Assembly (NCBI GenBank): GCA_934255455.1
Contig: CAKQNS010000005.1
Coordinates: 1 to 64,000 of the forward strand
Length of the DNA: 64,000 bases
Source: an uncultured Alphaproteobacteria bacterium
GTDB taxonomy: Bacteria > Pseudomonadota > Alphaproteobacteria > Rs-D84
Reading direction: 5' to 3'
Every line of letters starts with the position of its first letter. Position 1 is the stretch's first letter. A program made the position numbers and the translations under genes. Below the pieces are notes generated by a model. The model saw nothing but the letters and a program-made list of their open reading frames with translations. It ran no database searches and had not been told where the DNA came from. Below are positions 57,283 to 64,000 of this stretch, in pieces.

Positions 57283-60200
57283 TCTATTTCCACCTTTATC
57301 CCCAGGGCAATTAAATCCTTGGCCGTGGTGGCACCCAATTCAACCCCGGTTGGCAATGCAATAGATGCCGTTTTGTCCGCCCCGTGTAAAATCAGCACCA
57401 CACGGGTCCCACCATGCGGCAACGACCCCAGCGCTTTTTTTACACTGGGCAATACATCTTTGGTATATATATCCAGGGTTAATTTGCGTGCAACCTTGGC
57501 CACCCATTGGGTCAGCGGAATGATTGAATCAACAAATATGGACACACGGTCGTCGCGCGCCGATGTTTTCCCAGAAATCAGCACTACATTTTCGCCCGCC
57601 AGCATTTGACCAAATATTGCCGCCGATTCCCCAAACGCCACCGCATCAATATTACCAAAACTGTCTGAGGCATTTATGGTTATCATATCTTTGCCGGTTT
57701 TGGTGCGACGACGCGAGAAAGAATTTACATTTGCTGCAATCTGTACCGGTTTGCGGTCGCCCAAGTCAATCAGTGTGGCGCTGGTGGCCAATTTGGCACG
57801 TTGAATTAAATGTTTATATTGGTCTAACGGATGTGCCGATATATAGAATCCCAACGCCATCAATTCGTTTTCCAAACGCTGGCCAAATGTCCAGGGCGCG
57901 GTCCGCGGCAGATTTTTCAACAACCGATCATCGGCCACATCATCTTCTATTGTATTTGCAAACAGCGACAATGAATTCGCACCGTCTTTGGATTTAGATG
58001 CATATAACAAAATTGCATCGGCATTCATAAATATCGCCGCACGATTTGGACACAACGAATCCAGAACACCAACGCGGGCGAATGCCTCGAGTATTCGTTT
58101 ATTCATAATCGGTGCACATCGTTTTGCAAAATCGGTCAAGTTTTTGAATTTGCCATGTGCGTTGCGTTCCGCCACAATCGCATCAGTTGCCGCCGTGCCA
58201 ACACCCTTTATCGCGGCCAATGCATATATGATTTTCCCATCACGCACCGTGAATAATGATTCACTGGCATTGATGTCCGGTGGCACAATTGTAATGTTAA
58301 AATTGGCCTTGGCATCATCAACGAACAGCGCCAATTGGTCGGTGTCGTTCAGGTTGCTGGACATAGATGCCGCCAAAAATTCCGGTGTAAAATTCGCCTT
58401 CAAATACGCGCATTGGTTTGCAACGATGGAATATGCAATCGCGTGCGATTTGTTAAATGCGTATTTTGCAAATTCTTTGAACTTTTCCCACAGATCTTTG
58501 GCTTGTTCGCGATTCAGGGTGTTTTCTTTCTCGCAGCCATCCAAGAATTGAATTTCCAGTTGCGCCAACAGTTCCAGTTTCTTTTTACCCATGGCTTTAC
58601 GCACGGTGTCCGATTGCCCGCGGGTAAATCCGGCCAATGCGCGCGTCAGCATCATCACCTGTTCCTGGTACACGATAATGCCGTATGTTTCCTTTAATAT
58701 AGGCTCGGCCTTGGGGTGAACATATTCAATTTTTTCCTCGCCATGCATACGGGCAATAAATTGTGGAATAAATGCAATTGGGCCCGGGCGGTTCAGTGCA
58801 TTTAACGCCGAAATTTCCAAGAAACTGGTCGGGCGCATTTTGCGCAATGTTTGCTGTACAAACGGGGCATCGAACTGGAATATGCCTTCGGTCAAGCCGC
58901 GTTGCCATAAATCCATTGTTTTTGCATCATCAACCGGTATTTTATCCAAATCTATGTTGATGCCGCGGGTTTGCTGAATTAAACGCACCGCGTATTTCAA
59001 CACAACCAGCGTTTCCAAACCCAAAAAGTCAAATTTAATCAACCCCGCCGATTCCAAATAATGTCCATCAAATTGGCACGATGGCAGCGGGTTGGCTGGG
59101 TCACGGTAAACCGGTGCAATCTTGGTCGTTGGGCGGTCGCCGATAACAACGCCGCACGCGTGCTGGCCCAGGTTGCGGATAGAGCCCTCTAATTCCTCGG
59201 CAATGGATACGACCTTGTTCATATCATTGTCTGTTTGTAATATATATTGCATTTCAGATGATGCATCCACTGCGTCTTTTAACTTCTTGGCGTCCTGGGG
59301 AATCAATTTAGATAACCGATCTGATTTTGAATAGGGAATACCATACACGCGCCCAATATCGCGAATTGCGCCACGGGCCTGCAGGCTGCCAAATGTAATA
59401 ATGCGGCACACAGAATCATGGCCATATTTATCGCAAATATACGCCAACACTCGTTCAATCCCAGTCGGTTCAAAATCGACATCGAAATCTGGCATGGAAA
59501 TACGATCTGGGTTCAAGAAACGTTCAAACAGCAATCCGTACTTTAACGGGTTTACATGCGTAATGCCCAATGCCCACGCCACAATAGAACCCGCACCCGA
59601 ACCACGACCGGGCCCCGTCAAAACATCGTTTTTACGGCACCAATCAATATAGTCCGCAACAATCAGGAAATATCCCGGGAATCCCATATTTATAATAACG
59701 CCCAATTCAAATTCGGCCTGGTCAAAATAGGGTTGGGTGTCGGTAATACCTTGTTCTTGCATGCGTGCTGTCAACCCCGACATAGTATGGTCGCGCAACA
59801 TTTGACATTCGTTTTCTAAATCGTCACCGAACCGGGGCAACAATGGCTTTTCATGAACATTCACCATAAATCCGCAACGCCGCGCAATTTCGACAGTGTT
59901 TTCGTATGCCTCGGGCAAATCGGAAAATAATTCCAACATTTCTTCGGGCGATTTGAAATATTGCTCGGACGATTTGCGGGGGCGGTCGGGGTCAATAACC
60001 TTGGTCTGGCCCAAAACGCAGGACAGGGCATCTTCGGCCTCGTAATCCGATGAGGACGCAAACATAACATCATTGGTTGCAACAATTGGAATGTTTAACT
60101 CACGCGCCAGTTTCAAAAATCCAGGCTCTGTTTTTATTTCATCCACCAATCCGTGACGTTGAATTTCCATATAAAATCGGTCGCCAAATATTGAAACAAA

Positions 60201-60689
60201 TTGTTCGGCATATATCCGCGCCTGGGCATCTTGGGCATTTAATAATGCCATACCAATTGGGCCGGTGTGCGCGCCCGACAAACAGATAACCCCCGTCGCG
60301 TGTGATGCCAATTCATCAAATGTGATATATGGCCCCAAATGATGATTTTCCGTGCGCATGTACATAATACGACTGAGTTCACACAGGTTCAAATACCCGG
60401 TATGATTTTGTGCCAACAATTCAATTTTTGACAACGACGACGCACGTAGTATTTTTGGGTCGATATTGTGATGATTTAATGATATTTCAACACCGATTAT
60501 AGGCTGTAATTTTTTTGATGGCATAACATCAGAAAACTCGGCACAGCCAGACATCAAATTCGTATCTGTCAACGCACACGCAGACATTCCGGCGGCCGCA
60601 CACAATTTGGGTAATTCTTTGACCTGGATTGTGCCAACCCCCATGGACAGACGCGTATGTGTACGAAGATGAACGAATTGATTTTCCAT
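57279..60689 (-). CDS. dnaE: DNA polymerase III alpha subunit
   Basis: 1136 residues, the usual DnaE size. PHP domain at the N-terminus (FVHLRTHTRLSMG), polymerase motifs GPGRGSGAGSIVAWALGIT and the catalytic Asp triad segment MPDFDVDFE, AFNKSHAIAYSIVANQCAYL in the fingers, a tandem helix-hairpin-helix region (AIKGVGTAATDAIVAERN), and OB-fold and C-terminal tau-binding regions. It copies the chromosome as core of the Pol III holoenzyme. The ATG at MENQFV is six bases after a -10 box, predicting a leaderless mRNA. Confidence 0.97.
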   Translation of the reverse strand: MENQFVHLRTHTRLSMGVGTIQVKELPKLCAAAGMSACALTDTNLMSGCAEFSDVMPSKKLQPIIGVEISLNHHNIDPKILRASSLSKIELLAQNHTGYLNLCELSRIMYMRTENHHLGPYITFDELASHATGVICLSGAHTGPIGMALLNAQDAQARIYAEQFVSIFGDRFYMEIQRHGLVDEIKTEPGFLKLARELNIPIVATNDVMFASSSDYEAEDALSCVLGQTKVIDPDRPRKSSEQYFKSPEEMLELFSDLPEAYENTVEIARRCGFMVNVHEKPLLPRFGDDLENECQMLRDHTMSGLTARMQEQGITDTQPYFDQAEFELGVIINMGFPGYFLIVADYIDWCRKNDVLTGPGRGSGAGSIVAWALGITHVNPLKYGLLFERFLNPDRISMPDFDVDFEPTGIERVLAYICDKYGHDSVCRIITFGSLQARGAIRDIGRVYGIPYSKSDRLSKLIPQDAKKLKDAVDASSEMQYILQTDNDMNKVVSIAEELEGSIRNLGQHACGVVIGDRPTTKIAPVYRDPANPLPSCQFDGHYLESAGLIKFDFLGLETLVVLKYAVRLIQQTRGINIDLDKIPVDDAKTMDLWQRGLTEGIFQFDAPFVQQTLRKMRPTSFLEISALNALNRPGPIAFIPQFIARMHGEEKIEYVHPKAEPILKETYGIIVYQEQVMMLTRALAGFTRGQSDTVRKAMGKKKLELLAQLEIQFLDGCEKENTLNREQAKDLWEKFKEFAKYAFNKSHAIAYSIVANQCAYLKANFTPEFLAASMSSNLNDTDQLALFVDDAKANFNITIVPPDINASESLFTVRDGKIIYALAAIKGVGTAATDAIVAERNAHGKFKNLTDFAKRCAPIMNKRILEAFARVGVLDSLCPNRAAIFMNADAILLYASKSKDGANSLSLFANTIEDDVADDRLLKNLPRTAPWTFGQRLENELMALGFYISAHPLDQYKHLIQRAKLATSATLIDLGDRKPVQIAANVNSFSRRRTKTGKDMITINASDSFGNIDAVAFGESAAIFGQMLAGENVVLISGKTSARDDRVSIFVDSIIPLTQWVAKVARKLTLDIYTKDVLPSVKKALGSLPHGGTRVVLILHGADKTASIALPTGVELGATTAKDLIALGIKVEIE

Positions 60690-60695
60690 GCCGCC

Positions 60696-60725
60696 ACAAT
60701 AGCAAATTTTGTCCCCCAATCGCAA
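60696..60725 (-). promoter_or_regulatory. Promoter of dnaE, leaderless geometry
   Basis: TTGCGA-18 bp-TATTGT with six bases (GGCGGC) to the ATG. Confidence 0.5.
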
Positions 60726-60775
60726 CCAGATATTTACCAAAATGCAGATTTTTCTGTTGACACGGAATCAACTTT

Positions 60776-60800
60776 GAAAAACGGGGCGTTTGCCCCGTCT
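60776..60800 (-). terminator. secA terminator
   Basis: ACGGGGCAAACGCCCCGT followed by TTTTC on the minus strand. Confidence 0.8.
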
Positions 60801-60802
60801 TT

Positions 60803-63418
60803 CTAGTGCAGTTTTCCACAGCAATGTTTGTATTTTAATCCCGAACCACACGGGCATGGCGCATTACGACGCGCCTCCATCCCCGATGCCTGGTTCAACG
60901 CCGCATCGTGTTGCGCGCGTTGCTGTTCGGTGGCATCAACATCCGCACGTGTCAATTCCATGCGCGAAATGTACGACACAGACATAATTTTGAAATTATT
61001 TATGGTGTTCTTGAACAATTCCAATGCCTCGCGTTTATATTCATACAGCGGGTTTTTCTGGGCATATCCACGCAAACCAATTGCCGTTTGCAAATAATCC
61101 ATCTGTTGCAGATGGCGTTTCCAAACCGCATCCAACGCCCCCAGCATCATTTGGCGCGACGCCATTTGCATCATTTCGGGGCCATATTTTTCGGTCTGTT
61201 GCGCATAACGACGCATGGCCAGATTCTGTAAAATCTCGTACGCTTTGCGTTCGGTGATTTCTTCGTCTGTTTTCCATTTTTCAATGTCGGTAATATCCAA
61301 TGCAAACACACGAACCATGGCATCGTGAATACCGTTTGTATTCCAATCCATTGGGTGCGATTTTTCTGGAATATTATTTTCACAAATAATTTCCACCACA
61401 TCGCCAATCATTTCACGTGCCAGTGGCGCCAAATCGTCGCTGGTCATCAAATCGTCGCGCTGTTTATACACAACACCGCGCTGTTCATTCATAACATTGT
61501 CGTATTTCAACAATTCTTTGCGCGCTTCAAAATAACGGGCCTCGACACGTTTCTGGGCCTTTTCCAACGCCTTGGTTATCCATGGGTGAGTAATGGCCTC
61601 GCCCGGTTTCAAACCCAAAGTGGTCAACATACCATTCAAACGCGCCGCACCAAATATGCGCATTAAATCGTCGTCCAATGCCAAAAAGAATTTAGAATCA
61701 CCTGGGTCACCCTGGCGGCCGCTGCGCCCACGCAACTGGTTATCAATACGGCGGGATTCATGGCGTTCGGTGCCAATCACATACAAACCGCCCGCGTCCA
61801 AAACGATTTTCTTGTTTTGTTCAATACGGTCGTATATTTCTTTCTTTTTGTCTTCGTAATCTGGGGCATCTGCATCCAGTTCAGCAATTAAATCTTCGGC
61901 ATTACCACCCAATTTAATATCGGTCCCACGCCCAGCCATATTTGTCGCAATGGTGACCGCACCCGGCGCCCCCGCCTGGGATACAATCTTGGCCTCGGAT
62001 TCATGATGTTTTGCGTTCAAAACCGCGGGATTGATATGCAATTTCTTGCGCACAATTGCCGCCAATTCTTCGGATTTTTCAATCGACACGGTGCCAACCA
62101 AAACAGGTTGCTTTCTGTCCATGCATTCTTGAATTTGTTTAATAATCGCATCGTATTTTTCTTCTTTGTTGCGATAAATTTCGTCATGGTGGTCAACACG
62201 CGCCACCGGGCGATTGGTCGGAATCGACACCACGCGCAGTTTGTAAATTTCTTCAAACTCGGCGGCCTCGGTCATGGCGGTACCCGTCATACCAGACAAT
62301 GTGTCATACAAACGGAATAAATTCTGGTATGAAATACTGGATACGGTTTGATTTTCTGGTTGAACCTTTACATGTTCTTTGGCCTCTATCGCCTGGTGCA
62401 GCCCCTTGCCAAAACGGCGGCCGGTCATAACACGTCCGGTAAATTCATCGACAATCAGAATTTCCCCATCGCGCACAACATAGTTCACATTTTTCTGGTA
62501 CAGATGATGCGCCAACAACGATTGTTGAATATGCATAACCAACGCCGCATTTTCAGACGCATATAAATTGTCGCCCACCAATAAACCCGCATCTTTTAAC
62601 AACCGTGTAATTGTATCAACCCCGGTTTCGGTCAATGTGACATGACGGTCTTTTTCGTCCTTTTTATAATCGGTTGGTGCCAATTGTGCAACCACTGTAT
62701 CAACCTGGACGTACAGTTCGCTGGTATCTTCGGCCGGTCCCGAAATAATCAACGGGGTGCGGGCCTCGTCAATTAAAATGCTGTCAACTTCGTCGACAAT
62801 GGCAAAATACAATGGGCGCAAAACCTGTTGACCTTTGGAAAATTTCATATTATCGCGCAGATAGTCAAACCCCAATTCGGAATTGGTCACGTATGTAATA
62901 TCACACGCGTATGCCGCACGGCGTTCGTCGTCGGTCATGTCGTGTTGAATCGTGCCGATGGTCAATCCCAAGAAACGATAAACCTGGCCCATCCATGCGG
63001 CGTCACGCGATGCCAAATAATCGTTCACCGTAATCAGATGCGCACCGCGACCGTGCAAAGCCTTTAAGAATAATGCCAATGTGGCAACCAATGTTTTACC
63101 TTCACCGGTTTTCATTTCGGCAATTTGACCGCCGGTCAAAACCATACCACCAATCATCTGAACATTAAAATGGCGCAATCCAATCGTACGAACAGACGCC
63201 TCGCGCACCAGGGCAAACGCATCGGGCAAAATGTTTTTTTCTTTTTCACCGGCCTGCAACCGCGCGCGCAGATTTTGTGTTTGTTCGCGCAGTTGATCAT
63301 CGGTCATTGCATGGTATTTTGGTTCCAAATCGTTTATCAGCGACACCGTTTTATCATAAGATTTTACCAACCGGTCATTCGCCGACCCCAGAACTTTTGT
63401 AATAATATTCTTTAACAT
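60803..63418 (-). CDS. secA: Protein translocase ATPase SecA
   Basis: 871 residues. Helicase-like motor with GGQIAEMKTGEGKTLVATLA (Walker A), ITVNDYLASRDA, FAIVDEVDSILIDEARTPL (DEAD-type Walker B) and VTIATNMAGRGTDIKLGGNA; the preprotein-binding and helical wing/scaffold regions follow; a C-terminal zinc-binding tail NAPCPCGSGLKYKHCCGK binds SecB. It drives secretion of the many signal-peptide proteins seen here. AAGGAAAAG precedes the ATG. Confidence 0.98.
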   Translation of the reverse strand: MLKNIITKVLGSANDRLVKSYDKTVSLINDLEPKYHAMTDDQLREQTQNLRARLQAGEKEKNILPDAFALVREASVRTIGLRHFNVQMIGGMVLTGGQIAEMKTGEGKTLVATLALFLKALHGRGAHLITVNDYLASRDAAWMGQVYRFLGLTIGTIQHDMTDDERRAAYACDITYVTNSELGFDYLRDNMKFSKGQQVLRPLYFAIVDEVDSILIDEARTPLIISGPAEDTSELYVQVDTVVAQLAPTDYKKDEKDRHVTLTETGVDTITRLLKDAGLLVGDNLYASENAALVMHIQQSLLAHHLYQKNVNYVVRDGEILIVDEFTGRVMTGRRFGKGLHQAIEAKEHVKVQPENQTVSSISYQNLFRLYDTLSGMTGTAMTEAAEFEEIYKLRVVSIPTNRPVARVDHHDEIYRNKEEKYDAIIKQIQECMDRKQPVLVGTVSIEKSEELAAIVRKKLHINPAVLNAKHHESEAKIVSQAGAPGAVTIATNMAGRGTDIKLGGNAEDLIAELDADAPDYEDKKKEIYDRIEQNKKIVLDAGGLYVIGTERHESRRIDNQLRGRSGRQGDPGDSKFFLALDDDLMRIFGAARLNGMLTTLGLKPGEAITHPWITKALEKAQKRVEARYFEARKELLKYDNVMNEQRGVVYKQRDDLMTSDDLAPLAREMIGDVVEIICENNIPEKSHPMDWNTNGIHDAMVRVFALDITDIEKWKTDEEITERKAYEILQNLAMRRYAQQTEKYGPEMMQMASRQMMLGALDAVWKRHLQQMDYLQTAIGLRGYAQKNPLYEYKREALELFKNTINNFKIMSVSYISRMELTRADVDATEQQRAQHDAALNQASGMEARRNAPCPCGSGLKYKHCCGKLH

Positions 63419-63444
63419 AACTTTTCCTTGTCTTTTTCCCCAGA

Positions 63445-63473
63445 TTTATAGCAATTTTGCACCTTGCGGTCAA
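63445..63473 (-). promoter_or_regulatory. Promoter of secA
   Basis: TTGACC-17 bp-TATAAA; it overlaps the divergent + strand promoter. Confidence 0.7.
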
Positions 63474-63491
63474 GATACTTTATGATATAAT
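63464..63491 (+). promoter_or_regulatory. Promoter of the small gene at 63.57 kb
   Basis: TTGCGG-16 bp-TATAAT, with its -35 overlapping that of secA. Confidence 0.55.
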
Positions 63492-63567
63492 GCAAATACA
63501 TAAACAAACAAGTGGCAATGGTAATTTTTTCCTGATATTCGCCACACAGCAGGGGGGATTTATTATT

Positions 63568-63780
63568 ATGCGTGAACCAATTCAACAACTGAACACATCA
63601 AATATCACCAGCGAGGTATTCGTTATCGCACCGACACAATTGGACTTTATTGCACAAATTTTTGCTGACAATGTTGCCGATGCCATGAATCTGCGCACAT
63701 TTGCACCAAAAATTCGACAGATAGCAACCCAATCATTACGCACGGCATTGTCGGCCGCGCGTCACGCCGGGGAAAGATAA
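63568..63780 (+). CDS. Small hypothetical protein
   Basis: 70 residues, soluble, with no recognised motif (REPIQQLNTSNITSEVFVIA, then TQLDFIAQIFADNVADAMNL). The ATG follows AGGGGGG. An in-frame start further upstream would extend it but begins before the predicted transcription start. Divergent from secA; its own terminator follows. Confidence 0.5.
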   Translation: MREPIQQLNTSNITSEVFVIAPTQLDFIAQIFADNVADAMNLRTFAPKIRQIATQSLRTALSAARHAGER

Positions 63781-63800
63781 CCTGTTTTTATTTCTAAAAA

Positions 63801-63827
63801 CAAAGTGCGCCATTCGGCGCACTTTTT
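63801..63827. terminator. Bidirectional terminator
   Basis: AAAGTGCGCCATTCGGCGCACTTT with T-runs on both strands; the palindrome core equals the one at 25.7 kb. Confidence 0.7.
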
Positions 63828-63836
63828 ACATTCATA

Positions 63837-64000
63837 CTACCACTGTTCTAATCTGAAATTCTGAACATCAGACGGCGTCACCGTGGCGGAATCATTCCCG
63901 TACCATGTAAACGCTACATATTTTGCGTTGGTCTCGGTCGTGAATGTGAATCCGGTCCGTTTATTGTTGGCACGCGACAACATCGATTTGTTCGCGTCGT
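63837..64000 (-). CDS. C-terminal fragment of an exported or surface protein
   Basis: The last 54 codons of a gene that begins outside the window. The fragment contains FTFTTETNAKYVAFTWYGND and ends VQNFRLEQW then TAG. It looks like the end of a beta-sandwich module of the carbohydrate-binding or tail-protein type (xxKYVxFTWxGxxxxxVxNxQLExG). Product unknown. Confidence 0.6.
   Translation of the reverse strand, partial: DANKSMLSRANNKRTGFTFTTETNAKYVAFTWYGNDSATVTPSDVQNFRLEQW

Overview
The window is a chromosomal segment from an uncultured alphaproteobacterium, probably host- or gut-associated and oxygen-sensitive. Lineage evidence: a circularly permuted (two-piece) tmRNA gene, a TrcR/DUF1013 cell-cycle regulator, a DUF2155 envelope protein, an alphaproteobacterial sigma-32-type promoter, and an AddA-type (not RecB) helicase. 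Lifestyle hints: rubrerythrin and a 1-Cys peroxiredoxin, cofactor-independent phosphoglycerate mutase, a 6-phosphofructokinase, and several Cys-rich secreted proteins including one with InlB/Listeria-Bacteroides repeats. That combination resembles uncultured gut Alphaproteobacteria (RF32/CAG-239-like), but the placement is inference.

Layout. 1-3.1 kb: the N-terminal part of a large InlB-repeat secreted protein, then a CAT-anticodon tRNA. 3.2-7.5 kb: a RecD/Pif1-like helicase facing a lon-like/tsaB/rimI operon. The Lon-like protein stops at the start of the protease domain yet keeps a full sigma-32-type promoter. 7.6-10.8 kb: two-piece tmRNA, obgE, rubrerythrin, a lipoprotein. 10.8-13.1 kb: three tandem ~181-bp repeats seeded by the 3' end of tRNA-Arg(CCG), then a pair of APH-like kinases, one without the catalytic Asp. 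13.2-20.5 kb: prfB with its programmed frameshift, a secreted Cys-motif protein, an AMIN-amidase, tRNA-Ser(CGA), an alkyltransferase-like protein, a peroxiredoxin, an IHF/HU protein and a fused accD-accA. 20.5-27 kb: tRNA-Ser(GCT), cysS, trcR, rpoD, a guanylate-kinase-like protein, and a secreted protein behind a structured leader that looks like an attenuator. 27-36.9 kb: a coiled-coil membrane protein, addA split into helicase and nuclease genes, recN, xseA, tsaD. 36.9-41 kb: an envelope operon (DUF1460, DUF2155) and the rpsP-rimM-x-trmD-rplS operon. 41-45.4 kb: tRNA-Gly(TCC) with a repeat related to the tRNA-Arg repeats, then envelope genes and a LysM protein. 45.5-52.5 kb: pfkA, dnaK, rplY, rsmD and tadA (divergent, start codons 17 bp apart), gpmI, an XRE regulator. 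52.6-64 kb: an 838-aa secreted Cys-rich protein, rsmH, dnaE, secA and the tail of another secreted protein.

Cross-cutting patterns. Many promoters read TTGCAA (or TTGAAT)-16/17-TATAAT, not TTGACA. Several genes (recN, dnaE, rsmD, tadA, prfB and the gene at 35679) have a -10 box 6-7 bp before the start codon, which predicts leaderless mRNAs. The RpoD encoded here has a substitution at the usually invariant Trp equivalent to E. coli W433. No complete mobile element, CRISPR array or defence system was seen. The strongest candidates for something new are the tRNA-linked repeat family, the protease-less Lon, and the attenuator-like leader.
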